Assembly: GCF_003614925.1 (NCBI RefSeq)
Contig: NZ_QYLP01000011.1
Location: 1-50,007, forward strand
Source: Arthrobacter celericrescens
GTDB lineage: Bacteria > Actinomycetota > Actinomycetes > Actinomycetales > Micrococcaceae
Length of the DNA stretch: 50,007 nt
Direction of reading: 5' to 3'
Positions 42,124-49,967 of the stretch are shown piece by piece (positions within the stretch are counted from its first letter, which is position 1; each line of letters starts with the position of its first letter). The position numbers and the translations under genes are program-made. Below the pieces are notes generated by a model, which made no database searches, had not been told where the DNA came from, and saw only the letters and a program-made list of their open reading frames with translations.

Positions 42124-43317
42124 CTAGACGATCGCTGAGATTCCGGTGATGGCGCGCCCGGTCACCAGGGTGTTGATCTCGTGGGTGCCTTCGTAGGAGT
42201 AGATGGCCTCGGCGTCGGCGAAGATCTTGGCCATTTCATAGTCGGTGACGATTCCGTTGCCGCCCAGGAGGCTGCGGCCGAGGGCCACGCTCTCGCGCAT
42301 GCGGTCCGTGGTGAAGGCCTTCGCGAGGGCGGACTGTTCATCCTTGGCCTGGCCGGCGTCTTCGAGCTGGGCCAGTCGCACCATCATCCCCATGGAGCTG
42401 ACCGCATTGCCGAGGATCTGCACCAGCTGCTGCTGGACCAGCTGGAACGACGCGAGGGGGCGGCCGAACTGGATCCGTTCGACGGCGTAGCGGCGGGCGA
42501 CGTCGAAGGCCGCCAGTTGCTGGCCCACGGCCTGCCAGGCCACGGCAAGCCGGGTGACCTTGAGGACTTTGTTGGTGTCGCGGAAGCTGTTGCCGTTGGC
42601 GAGCTTGAAGAAGTCCGGCACCACCACGTTGTCGAGGACGATGTCGGCGTTCTGGACGGTGCGCAGGGAGATCTTGTTTTCGATCTTGCTGGCCGAGTAA
42701 CCCGGGAGGGAGGTGTCAACGAGGAAGGCCTTCACCTGGTTGTCGGCCAAATCGCGGGCGTAGATGACCACCCAGTCGGAGAAGGTGGCGTTGCCGATCC
42801 AGCGCTTGGCGCCGTTGAGGATCCAGGTGTCGCCGTCGCGCAGGGCGGTGGTGCGGGTGCCGCCTGCCACGTCGGAGCCGCCCAGGGGCTCTGTCAGGCC
42901 GAAGGCGCCGATCTTCTTCATGGAGTAGATGTCCGGCAGCCAGGCGTCCTGCTGTTCCTGGGAAGCCAGCGCTTCGATCGAGCCGGTGAACAGGCCGTCG
43001 TGGACTCCCATGAACGTGGCGATGGAGGTGTCGGCGCGGGTGACTTCGGCGTGCACCAGTCCGGCGAAGAGGTTCGAGAAGCCTTGCCGGCGGACCGGGC
43101 TGACCAGGTCGATCTCCGCCAGCCTGGGGATCAGCTCCATGGGGAACTCGCCGCGGTTCCAGCAGTCCACGGCGATCGGCTTGACCTCGCGGGCCAGGAA
43201 CTCCCGGATCTCGGCGAGCCGGTCCCGTTCCTTGTCGGTGAGCAGCTGCTCGAAACCGTAGAAGTCACCGTCGGCGTAGGGAAGGTTTTCCGGATCGATG
43301 GCAGTCGTCGTGGACAT
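42124..43317 (-). CDS. acyl-CoA dehydrogenase, glutaryl-CoA dehydrogenase-like
   Basis: 397-aa flavoenzyme. FGLTEPLGGSDVAGG, ILNGAKRWIGNATFSD, GRPLASFQLVQQQL and LGGNGIVTDYEMAKIFADAEAIYSYEGTHEINTLVTGRAITG are the blocks; the last is the glutaryl-CoA/ACAD pattern with catalytic E376. The KRWIGNA segment and lack of neighbours leave the true substrate open. GGAGG eight bases before ATG. Its promoter is covered by a clear inverted-repeat operator. Confidence 0.92.
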   Translation of the reverse strand: MSTTTAIDPENLPYADGDFYGFEQLLTDKERDRLAEIREFLAREVKPIAVDCWNRGEFPMELIPRLAEIDLVSPVRRQGFSNLFAGLVHAEVTRADTSIATFMGVHDGLFTGSIEALASQEQQDAWLPDIYSMKKIGAFGLTEPLGGSDVAGGTRTTALRDGDTWILNGAKRWIGNATFSDWVVIYARDLADNQVKAFLVDTSLPGYSASKIENKISLRTVQNADIVLDNVVVPDFFKLANGNSFRDTNKVLKVTRLAVAWQAVGQQLAAFDVARRYAVERIQFGRPLASFQLVQQQLVQILGNAVSSMGMMVRLAQLEDAGQAKDEQSALAKAFTTDRMRESVALGRSLLGGNGIVTDYEMAKIFADAEAIYSYEGTHEINTLVTGRAITGISAIV

Positions 43318-43382
43318 GCAGGTTCCTCCATTGGTGCGGCGAGAGGCGCACGGGGCCGCGGGCGGCGAAGTGCTACCGGTAA

Positions 43383-43406
43383 GTAGGTTACTCATCAGTA
43401 ACATAC
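43383..43406. promoter_or_regulatory. TetR-type operator of the acyl-CoA dehydrogenase gene
   Basis: Inverted repeat with 10-bp arms, 9 of 10 paired (GTAGGTTACT and AGTAACATAC), around CATC. It completely covers the predicted -10 box. The cognate regulator is not in the window. Confidence 0.75.
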
Positions 43407-43428
43407 CGCATGGAGGCGGACCCTTCAA
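43400..43428 (-). promoter_or_regulatory. promoter of the acyl-CoA dehydrogenase gene
   Basis: Minus strand: -35 TTGAAG (43423-43428), 17-bp spacer, -10 TATGTT (43400-43405). Leader of about 75 nt. Confidence 0.65.
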
Positions 43429-43473
43429 TGGCTGCCCCCGGCCTGGTGCTTCGGCCCGGCCGTTAGGACAAAA

Positions 43474-43509
43474 GAACCCCCGGAAATCCGAAGGGATTTC
43501 CGGGGGTTC
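43474..43509 (-). terminator. intrinsic terminator of the tRNA(CAU) gene
   Basis: Perfect 16-bp stem beginning GAACCCCCGG on the minus strand, four-base loop, then TTTTG. It starts six bases after the tRNA 3' end. Confidence 0.85.
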
Positions 43510-43514
43510 GCTTG

Positions 43515-43588
43515 TAGGGCTACTCGGACTTGAACCGAGGACCTTAGGATTATGAGTCCCGCGCTCTAACCAGCTGAGCTATAGCCCC
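43515..43588 (-). tRNA. tRNA with CAU anticodon (elongator Met or lysidine-type Ile2)
   Basis: Cloverleaf reads on the minus strand: acceptor GGGGCTA, D arm GCTC/GAGC, anticodon loop CTCATAA, T arm CTCGG-TTCAAGT-CCGAG, no encoded CCA. The acceptor foot is a G1-U72 pair, and C27 faces A43. The TTCAAGTCC T-loop and GGGA anticodon stem look more like tRNA-Ile2 than elongator Met; it is not an initiator (no GGG/CCC anticodon stem). Identity left open. Confidence 0.92.
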
Positions 43589-43705
43589 GTGACGGCCGCA
43601 ATCCTGCTGGTATCAGCAGCCTTCCGGCCGAAAGCACTCTAGCAATACTAGTGGCTGGCACGCGTGCATTGCGCGCATGCCGGTGCCAGGCGGGGCGCGC
43701 GGGCC

Positions 43706-44902
43706 TTAGAGCGCCTTGTCCTCGTAGGACGCTCCGCGGTAGAGGTCCTCGAAGGTCTGAAGGGTTCCTTGGATGCTGTGCGGCTCCACCATTTCGCGGC
43801 TCGCCTTGCCCATCACGGCCCGCTCGTCCTTGGACATCCGCACCAGTTCGGTGATGCGGGATGCCAGTTCGCTGCTGTCGCCGGGCGTGAACAGGTAGCC
43901 GTTCTCGCCGTCGCGGACCAGGTGCGGGAGGGCCATCGCGTTGGCCAGCAGCACCGGGGTGGAGGCAGACATCGCCTCGAGGGTGACCAAGGACTGGAGT
44001 TCCGCCGTGCCGGGCATGCAGAAGATGTCCGCCTGGATGTAGGCCTTGCGGAGGTCTTCGTCGCTGGCCAGGCCCAGGAACTTCACGCGGTCCTGCAGCC
44101 CGAGGCGGGCCACCTGGGCTTCGAGGGCCGGGCGCACCTCTCCCCCGCCGACGATCTCCAGGTGCACCTTGAGTTCGGACGGGGTCTTGGCGACGGCGTC
44201 AATCAGCACATCCACGTGCTTTTCCTCGGCGAGGCGGCCGGCGAACAGCACCGTCGGGTGTTCGTGCGGCTCGATGACTTCGCCCGGCTGCAGTTCGTAA
44301 GCGGCGGAGTCGATGCCGTTGGACAGGGGCAGCACCTTGTGGAGGAAGGCGTGCTGGTGCATCGCCTTGGCGGCCAGCGGGGTGGGCGTGGTGACCACGT
44401 CGGCCTGGCCCATGACCTTGCCCATGTCCTTCCACGAGATGCGGCCGATGATGTTCTTGAACCACTGCGGGAACGGGAGGAACGGGTTCAGGTTCTCGGG
44501 CATGAAGTGGTTGGTGGCCACGATGCGGACGCCACGCTTCACGGCCTCGTACAGGACATGCTCGCCGATCATGTAGTGGCTCTGGATGTGCACCACGTCC
44601 GGCTGCACCTTGTCGAACAGCAGGCTGATTTCCTTCTTGATCTCCCACGGGAAGCAGATCCGGAAGTATTCATGGGTGGGGACGCTGTGCGAGCGGAGAC
44701 GGTGCACGGTGGCTTCGTCACGGAATTCCGTGAAGCTCTTCCCCTTGTCCTGGCGGCAGGCCAGGACGTGGACGTTGTGGCCGCGCTCGTTCATGCCCTT
44801 GGCCAGCCGGTACCCGAACTGTGCTGCACCGTTGACGTGCGGCGGGTAGGTGTCCGCCGCAATCAGGATGGTGAGGGGTTTGGTGTTGCCGGGATTGGTC
44901 AC
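43706..44902 (-). CDS. GT4 family glycosyltransferase
   Basis: 398-aa GT-B glycosyltransferase. N-terminal TYPPHVNGAAQFGYRLAKGM acceptor domain, C-terminal VLFAGRLAEEKHVDVLIDAV and the EX7E donor motif E301-E309 (ELQSLVTLE). Resembles mannosyl/glucosyl transferases acting on glycolipids (PimB/MgtA-like), but donor and acceptor are not fixed. GTG start with AGGAG eight bases upstream. Stands alone between tRNA and the DMT transporter. Confidence 0.92.
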   Translation of the reverse strand: MTNPGNTKPLTILIAADTYPPHVNGAAQFGYRLAKGMNERGHNVHVLACRQDKGKSFTEFRDEATVHRLRSHSVPTHEYFRICFPWEIKKEISLLFDKVQPDVVHIQSHYMIGEHVLYEAVKRGVRIVATNHFMPENLNPFLPFPQWFKNIIGRISWKDMGKVMGQADVVTTPTPLAAKAMHQHAFLHKVLPLSNGIDSAAYELQPGEVIEPHEHPTVLFAGRLAEEKHVDVLIDAVAKTPSELKVHLEIVGGGEVRPALEAQVARLGLQDRVKFLGLASDEDLRKAYIQADIFCMPGTAELQSLVTLEAMSASTPVLLANAMALPHLVRDGENGYLFTPGDSSELASRITELVRMSKDERAVMGKASREMVEPHSIQGTLQTFEDLYRGASYEDKAL

Positions 44903-45005
44903 GTGGAGAACTCCTGTTTGTCACGGTGTGAACACCACGGGAAGCTGTGCCTCGCGGTGCCTTCGCCGCCTGCCCGCATGTGGCGGAGCAATCGCGAAGC
45001 TTGCC

Positions 45006-45911
45006 CTAGGCTTTCCGCGCGGAGGCCGCTTTGGCGTCCCGTTTCCGCTTGGTGACTTCCGGATGGTGCCGGCTCAAGGCAATAACCCCCACGATAGCAA
45101 GGAGAGCAGCCGCAGCCATGGCGATTGCCATCACGGCGTGGACATCGGGACGAAGCTCACCAAGAATCGTGATCCCGATGGCGATCCCCACGATCGGGTC
45201 GATGACGGTCAGCCCGGCGATGACGAGGTCCGGCGGGCCGCTGGAATAGGCGCTCTGGACGAACCAGGAGCCCAGGCCGCCCGCAGCGGCGATCGCCACC
45301 ACGGAGTACGGCGAGACGTTCAGCAGGAACATCCCGTTGGGGTCCAGCAGGTGCTTGCCGATGATCCGGGTCAGCACCGCCACGAAGCCGAACAGCACAC
45401 CGGCGCCCAGGATGTAGACGAAGGCGCTCATGCGGTGCTTGAACAGCACGGCCAGCGTGCCGAACAGCCCCACGGCCAGTGCCAGCAGCAGCACGATGGT
45501 CAGTTCGTCCTCGCCGCTGACGTGGTGGTTTTCCTGGGTGACGTTAACCGCCAGGAGCACGAACAGCGCGGAGCCCGTGACGCAGGCCGTGATCGCCACC
45601 ACCGTGGCGCGGTTGATGCTCAGCCCCTGGTCCTTGGCGTTGACCACGGTGGTGATCACCAGCGCGATGGCGCCGATCGGCTGGACCACCGTCAAAGGGG
45701 CCGTGACCAGGGCGATCGCGTTCAGGGCCATGCCCGCACACAGCAGCAGGAGACCAAGCACCCAGCGCGGGTTGCGCAGCAAGCGCAGGAAACCATTGGA
45801 ACTCAAGGCGAGCCCGCCGGTGTCGGCCTTGACGGCACTGCCCTGGCGCTGCGCCCCGAAGGCCATGCAGAACGCGCTGAGCACAGCGAGAAGAACGGCG
45901 AACCAGACCAT
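45006..45911 (-). CDS. DMT-superfamily membrane protein (EamA/NIPA-like)
   Basis: 301-aa protein with nine to ten helices arranged as two repeats; starts VWFAVLLAVLSAFCMAFGAQRQGSAV, and has TVVQPIGAIALVITTVV and GLTVIDPIVGIAIGITILGE, the DMT/Mg-transporter NIPA pattern. Basic C-terminal tail. Start chosen at the ATG sharing one base with the preceding stop (TGATG); frame upstream is noncoding. Substrate unknown. Confidence 0.85.
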   Translation of the reverse strand: MVWFAVLLAVLSAFCMAFGAQRQGSAVKADTGGLALSSNGFLRLLRNPRWVLGLLLLCAGMALNAIALVTAPLTVVQPIGAIALVITTVVNAKDQGLSINRATVVAITACVTGSALFVLLAVNVTQENHHVSGEDELTIVLLLALAVGLFGTLAVLFKHRMSAFVYILGAGVLFGFVAVLTRIIGKHLLDPNGMFLLNVSPYSVVAIAAAGGLGSWFVQSAYSSGPPDLVIAGLTVIDPIVGIAIGITILGELRPDVHAVMAIAMAAAALLAIVGVIALSRHHPEVTKRKRDAKAASARKA

Positions 45912-46543
45912 CAGCTGCGACCGCCGTCGTCCGTGGGGTGCTCCCGCAGGTCCCGTCCCTTGCGGCGGATCGCCCAGAAGTAGTTCCAGGCCGCGACCCA
46001 GTGGCCCGCCAGGCCCAGGCCCAGGCAGATCCACGCCAGCACGAAGCTGGCGCCGGCGAGCGGGAAGGACAGCTTGGACAGCAGCAGCAGGGGCGTGCCC
46101 AGGAGCAGCAAGGCGGTGCGGATCTTCCCGATCCGGCTCACTGGGAGATCGGGGTGGCTGCGGAAATAGAACAGGGAGACTGCGCCGAGGATCGCGTCAG
46201 GGACCACGAGCGCCGCGAGATACCACCAATCAACGACGCCGGCGATCACCAGCGTGACGGCGACGGCGATGAGGGCCAGGCGGTCGGCTGCGGGATCGAG
46301 GACACGGCCGAGGCGGGAGGTCTGGTTGAAGCGGCGGGCAACGTAGCCGTCGATCCAGTCGGTGCTGCCCATGATGGCAAGGACGAGCACAGCGTAGCCG
46401 TATTCGTGGGCACCGAGGACCAGCCAGACGAACACCGGAACGCCCATGAAGCGGAGCACGGTCAGGAAGTTGGGAACGGTGAAGACCAGATCGTGGTCGA
46501 TCTGCGGCTGGCCCGGACGGGCACCGGCGCCGATGAACTTCAT
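45911..46543 (-). CDS. CDP-alcohol phosphatidyltransferase family protein
   Basis: 210-aa integral membrane enzyme with the full CDP-AP motif DWIDGYVARR to GRVLDPAADR: D62, D65, G66, A69, R70, G79, D83, D87. Transfers a substituted phosphate from a CDP-alcohol to an acceptor, e.g. phosphatidylglycerophosphate or cardiolipin synthase; PgsA-like by length. Coupled to the following DMT gene, 42 bp after the holin-X gene. Confidence 0.93.
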   Translation of the reverse strand: MKFIGAGARPGQPQIDHDLVFTVPNFLTVLRFMGVPVFVWLVLGAHEYGYAVLVLAIMGSTDWIDGYVARRFNQTSRLGRVLDPAADRLALIAVAVTLVIAGVVDWWYLAALVVPDAILGAVSLFYFRSHPDLPVSRIGKIRTALLLLGTPLLLLSKLSFPLAGASFVLAWICLGLGLAGHWVAAWNYFWAIRRKGRDLREHPTDDGGRS

Positions 46544-46585
46544 CTGTCCCCTTGAGTCCTGTTGCCTGGCGTGTTGATGGTGTGC

Positions 46586-47422
46586 TTACTTCCTGAAGAG
46601 CCTCCGCAGCCCGACGGCGAGCACCGCGGCGGAGGCGAGGAAGGCCACGATTTCCTTCCAGCGGCCCGCGACGCGCTCAGGCAGGCCGTCCGGGAGCCGG
46701 TTGCCGAGGTCCCCGGCGAGTTTCCGGCCGTCGTCGAGCTTTTCCTGGGCGAGATCCTGGAAGAACTTGCCCTGGGTCTTGAAGTCCAGTTCGGAGCCGA
46801 GCTGGTCGCGGACACCGGCCAGGTGTTCGCGGCGCTGCTGCAGGCGGCGCAGCAGCTCGTCCTTGTCCGGTGCGGGAGGTTCGTCCCGGTGGCGGGCCTC
46901 CTCCTTGGCCGCGGCTTCTTCCTTGGCCTTCCGTTTGGCTTCTTCCTTGGCAGCCTTCGCGGCCTTGTATGCCTCGGAGTCCGGGTCAAGGATGCTCGCG
47001 TCGAAGTCAGAGCCTTCCGTGAGGACGCCAAGATCGTGCTTGAGTCCGCGGATGGTTTCGGCCGGCAGCAGCGGCTGCGCCTTCTTGAATTCGGTCAAGG
47101 CCACGAGCCCGCCGATCGCGATGAGCAGCAGGAACCCGGCGGAGACCACGAGGGCGGCAAGCCACCCCGGCATGACGGTTGCGAGGCCGAGGATGGCAGC
47201 CACCACGAGGGCGATGACCAGCAGCAGGGCGAAGACGAGGGCCACGCCCACGAAGGCGCCGGCCACGCCCAGCTTGACGCCCTTGTCCTTGAGCTCAAGT
47301 TTCGCGAGCCGGACTTCGTCGTTGATCTGCCGGGGCACTAGCCGGCCCGCGAGCTTGAGGGTCCTCGGCAGCGCCCCGATTCCCGGGCCCATCCCGGGCG
47401 TGCCCCTGTGACGTCCGCTCAT
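46586..47422 (-). CDS. putative actinobacterial holin-X (phage holin superfamily III) membrane protein
   Basis: 278 aa: an amphipathic N-terminus (LVPRQINDEVRLAKLELKDKG), two helices (about 51-75, 80-104), a long Lys/Ala/Glu coiled region (150-190) and a final helix near 255-270. The first half fits PF07332, which is chromosomal in most actinobacteria; no phage genes are nearby. Role unknown, probably envelope related given the adjacent phospholipid gene. Confidence 0.82.
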   Translation of the reverse strand: MSGRHRGTPGMGPGIGALPRTLKLAGRLVPRQINDEVRLAKLELKDKGVKLGVAGAFVGVALVFALLLVIALVVAAILGLATVMPGWLAALVVSAGFLLLIAIGGLVALTEFKKAQPLLPAETIRGLKHDLGVLTEGSDFDASILDPDSEAYKAAKAAKEEAKRKAKEEAAAKEEARHRDEPPAPDKDELLRRLQQRREHLAGVRDQLGSELDFKTQGKFFQDLAQEKLDDGRKLAGDLGNRLPDGLPERVAGRWKEIVAFLASAAVLAVGLRRLFRK

Positions 47423-47605
47423 CAGTTCCCCGCCTTACTGCTTCTCTACGTATCCGTCGGCGGCGCCAAGTCCGAACCCCCTACTCAGCACCTGCCCACA
47501 AAACTACCATTCAGCGTTCTTCCGGTTTTCCGCCTGTTTCCCGGCGTGCCCCTGTGCCCTGAGGAATCTGCGGCAAGGCCTATCAGAGATATGACCTTTG
47601 GCACA

Positions 47606-47611
47606 TAGGAT
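47606..47611 (+). promoter_or_regulatory. -10 box of the Bcr/CflA MFS gene (leaderless type)
   Basis: TAGGAT, eight bases, then GTG 47620. Confidence 0.45.
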
Positions 47612-47619
47612 TGGTGTTC

Positions 47620-48843
47620 GTGACGACTCCCCCTGCCCCCGGTGACGCCCTCAGCCGACGCGAAAAACTCCTGTACATCCTCCTCTTGGGCGCCCTCACT
47701 GCGCTTGGCCCGTTCACCGTGGACCTGTACTTGCCTGCGTTCCCGGCGTTGGAGCAGCATTTCGCGGTGTCCGCGGCCGCCATCCAGCTGACCCTGGCGG
47801 GCACCACGGTGGGTTTCGCCATTGGGCAGCTTGTCGTCGGACCCTTCAGTGACAAGTTCGGCCGGCGGATGCCGCTGATCCTGGCAACAGCGCTTCACAT
47901 CGCGTCGTCCCTCGGCGCGGCCCTGTCCACAGACATCGGCGCTTTGTCCCTGTTCCGCGTCCTCATGGGCATCGGCGCTGCCGGCGGCGGAGTGGTGGCC
48001 ATGGCGATGGTCCGGGACCTCTTCCACGGCTACGCCATGGTGCGGATGTTCTCCCGCATGTCCCTGGTGAACGGGCTGGCGCCCATCCTGGCGCCGATCA
48101 TCGGTTCCCAGCTGCTGCTGGTGATGCCGTGGCCTGGCATCTTCTACTTCCTGGCCGGCTACGGCGCCCTGGTGATCATCGCCGCGATCTTCCTGATCCG
48201 GGAAACCTACCCGCCCGAGCTCCGCAGCCAGGGCGGCACGACGGCGGCCCAGCGCTACCGCGCGGTCTTCGGCGACCGGATCTTCGTGGGCATGCTCCTG
48301 GTGGGCGGCTTCAACTTCGGCGGGCTCTTCGCCTACCTCTCGGCCTCGACCTTCCTGTTCCAGCAGGTCTACTCCTTTTCGCCGCAGGAATACGGCCTGC
48401 TATTCGGCGTCAACTCGCTGGGAATCGTGGCCGGCGTCCAGATCAGCTCCCGCGTAATCAAGCACGTCGCACCGCAGTGGATCATGGCCTGGGCGACGGC
48501 GTGGCTGCTGCTCATGTCGCTGCTGATCGTCGCGTTCGACATGCTCCACCTCGGCCTGTGGGGCGTGATCGTCCCGCTGTGGTTCTACATCCTGGCCACG
48601 GGTTTCATGTTCCCCTGCGTCCAGGTGGTGGCGCTGGCCAACCATGGGGCGCAGGCAGGCACCGCCGCTTCGCTGCTGGGCGCCTCGAACTTCATGATGG
48701 CGGGGATCGTCCCGCCGGTGGTGGGTGTGCTCGGCGTGGCGTCGGCCACCCCGATGGGCGCCGTCCAGGCCGTGTGCGTGTGCTGTTCGGTCCTGGCCTT
48801 GTGGCTGGTGGTCCGGCCGCGCACGGTGCCCTCAATTCATTAG
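47620..48843 (+). CDS. Bcr/CflA-type MFS multidrug efflux protein
   Basis: 407 aa, twelve helices. TVDLYLPAFPALEQHF in helix 1 and GQLVVGPFSDKFGRRMPLI in loop 2-3 are Bcr/CflA hallmarks; RVLMGIGAAGGGVVAMAMVRDLF is motif C-like. Relatives export bicyclomycin, chloramphenicol, sulfonamides or cysteine. Start chosen at GTG 47620; GTG 47614 and TTG 47611 overlap the -10 box. Confidence 0.92.
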   Translation: MTTPPAPGDALSRREKLLYILLLGALTALGPFTVDLYLPAFPALEQHFAVSAAAIQLTLAGTTVGFAIGQLVVGPFSDKFGRRMPLILATALHIASSLGAALSTDIGALSLFRVLMGIGAAGGGVVAMAMVRDLFHGYAMVRMFSRMSLVNGLAPILAPIIGSQLLLVMPWPGIFYFLAGYGALVIIAAIFLIRETYPPELRSQGGTTAAQRYRAVFGDRIFVGMLLVGGFNFGGLFAYLSASTFLFQQVYSFSPQEYGLLFGVNSLGIVAGVQISSRVIKHVAPQWIMAWATAWLLLMSLLIVAFDMLHLGLWGVIVPLWFYILATGFMFPCVQVVALANHGAQAGTAASLLGASNFMMAGIVPPVVGVLGVASATPMGAVQAVCVCCSVLALWLVVRPRTVPSIH

Positions 48844-48895
48844 CGTCCGTCGATCCACTAGCGCGGATCCAATGAGCCCGCGATCCATCAACGCC

Positions 48896-48901
48896 TAGGC
48901 T
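48896..48901 (+). promoter_or_regulatory. -10 box of the small basic membrane protein gene (leaderless type)
   Basis: TAGGCT, six bases, ATG 48908. Confidence 0.5.
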
Positions 48902-48907
48902 GGACCC

Positions 48908-49132
48908 ATGGCCCGCACTCCTTCCGGCAACGGCCCGCACCGCAACGGACCCCACCGCAAGCGCCCGCACCGCAACGGGCGCGGCCTCTTCGTGGGCGCG
49001 GTGATCGGCGGCGTCGCCGGCTTCTTCCTGGGACGGAACCTCGGCAACCCGGTGTTCGGCGCCCTGCTGGGCGCCGTGATCGTGGCCGCACTGATGTACC
49101 GGATCAACCCGGGACCCTGGAAACGGGACTGA
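48908..49132 (+). CDS. small His/Arg-rich membrane protein of unknown function
   Basis: 74 aa: N-terminal 25 residues are His/Arg/Pro-rich with repeated NGPHRNGPHRK units, then a Gly-rich hydrophobic hairpin (27-64). The repeats could bind nucleic acid, phosphate headgroups or metal; unproven. Not recognised as a family. Leaderless-type -10 supports the start. Confidence 0.6.
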   Translation: MARTPSGNGPHRNGPHRKRPHRNGRGLFVGAVIGGVAGFFLGRNLGNPVFGALLGAVIVAALMYRINPGPWKRD

Positions 49133-49188
49133 ACCGGCCGCTGCGTTAACGGCCCCGGCTGGCCCTGTTGTGCTCCGGGGCCCGGCGA

Positions 49189-49194
49189 TAAAGT
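49189..49194 (+). promoter_or_regulatory. -10 box of the 135-aa unknown gene (leaderless type)
   Basis: TAAAGT, six bases, GTG 49201. Confidence 0.5.
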
Positions 49195-49200
49195 TGAGGT

Positions 49201-49608
49201 GTGCCCCGTTGGCAGGAAACACACCCCGTTCCGGCGCCCTGGCAGCGGCAGGACAACGGAATCCTGCCTCTGTGGTGGGACCGCCTGTGTTCCGTGACGA
49301 GTCCGCAGTCGGCGGCCCTGTACGCCGCGGGACTCTTCACCGAAGACCGGCGGCGGCCGATCGCCCAGTGGTTCAATCCGGATACCGGAGCGGCCCTCCT
49401 GGTGGCCCCCGAAACGTCCCCCGAATGGCCCGTGCAGCGCTTCGGGATCTTCTACGCCCCTCCGGGCAGCGGCTTCACGCGCGTGCATTCCTCGCCGCAC
49501 GAGTGGCATCCGCGCGAACCACGCACTCCCCCGACGGAAGACGAAGCGTTCCGAGCCGCCGTCGACGAGGCCGCCAGGTTCCTGCAAGTGGAAATGGACT
49601 TCGTCTAG
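49201..49608 (+). CDS. conserved-looking hypothetical protein
   Basis: 135-aa soluble protein starting PRWQETHPVPAPWQRQDNGILPLWWDRLCSVTSP; Trp/Pro-rich first half and an acidic helical end (DEAFRAAVDEAARFLQVEMDFV). No motif I can name. The GTG is six bases after TAAAGT. A terminator stem follows 14 bp after the stop. Confidence 0.7.
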   Translation: MPRWQETHPVPAPWQRQDNGILPLWWDRLCSVTSPQSAALYAAGLFTEDRRRPIAQWFNPDTGAALLVAPETSPEWPVQRFGIFYAPPGSGFTRVHSSPHEWHPREPRTPPTEDEAFRAAVDEAARFLQVEMDFV

Positions 49609-49622
49609 GACTGCAAAACAAA

Positions 49623-49656
49623 AGGGCCCGTGCCGCGTTTCCGCGGTACGGGCCCT
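49623..49656. terminator. terminator shared by the hypothetical gene and first tRNA-Asn
   Basis: 15-bp stem starting AGGGCCCGT with a TTTC-type loop and one G-T pair; T-rich tract on the minus strand (TTTTGTTTTG), so mainly the tRNA terminator. Confidence 0.85.
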
Positions 49657-49661
49657 GTGCG

Positions 49662-49734
49662 CTCCTCCGACTGGACTTGAACCAGTAACCCTTCGATTAA
49701 CAGTCGAATGCTCTGCCAATTGAGCTACGGAGGA
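49662..49734 (-). tRNA. tRNA-Asn (GTT), copy 1
   Basis: 73 nt: acceptor TCCTCCG/CGGAGGA, anticodon loop CTGTTAA (GUU), T-loop TTCAAGT, discriminator G. A -10 TAAAGT lies at 49749-49754. No encoded CCA. Confidence 0.97.
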
Positions 49735-49748
49735 ATGAAGCGGTTATG

Positions 49749-49754
49749 ACTTTA
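49749..49754 (-). promoter_or_regulatory. -10 box of tRNA-Asn copy 1
   Basis: TAAAGT on the minus strand, ending 15 nt before the tRNA 5' end; identical spacing in copy 2. Confidence 0.55.
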
Positions 49755-49833
49755 GCAAAGGTCGGGCCGGTTCGCGAAATCGGCGCCGAACGGCGGCCCC
49801 GCTTCCGGAAAATACCCTCCCGGGGTATAAAAA

Positions 49834-49868
49834 ATGCCCCCGTTCCGGGGATTCCGGAACGGGGGCAT
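49834..49868 (-). terminator. terminator of tRNA-Asn copy 2
   Basis: Perfect 15-bp stem (ATGCCCCCGTTCCGG and complement), five-base loop, then TTTTTT on the minus strand. Confidence 0.9.
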
Positions 49869-49874
49869 CGGGAG

Positions 49875-49947
49875 CTCCTCCGACTGGACTTGAACCAGTA
49901 ACCCTTCGATTAACAGTCGAATGCTCTGCCAATTGAGCTACGGAGGA
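49875..49947 (-). tRNA. tRNA-Asn (GTT), copy 2
   Basis: Identical to copy 1 over the whole tRNA and over the 27 bp of 5' flank; separate terminator and promoter, so two independent units 213 bp apart. Confidence 0.97.
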
Positions 49948-49961
49948 ATGAAGCGGTTATG

Positions 49962-49967
49962 ACTTTA
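49962..49967 (-). promoter_or_regulatory. -10 box of tRNA-Asn copy 2
   Basis: TAAAGT on the minus strand at the same distance from the tRNA as in copy 1; upstream of it the two copies diverge. Confidence 0.55.

Noticed and set aside
43298..43555. Open frame ending in GLEPRTLGL
   Set aside because: This peptide is the well-known false translation of the antisense of a tRNA T arm; it overlaps the tRNA(CAU) gene and terminator.
46586..47422. Prophage suggested by the holin-family protein
   Set aside because: Actinobacterial holin-X proteins are ordinary chromosomal genes; no integrase, capsid, endolysin or att site nearby.
48895..49932. Two open frames starting AEHSTVNRRVTGSSPVGG
   Set aside because: Translation of the tRNA-Asn genes themselves; classic spurious annotation.
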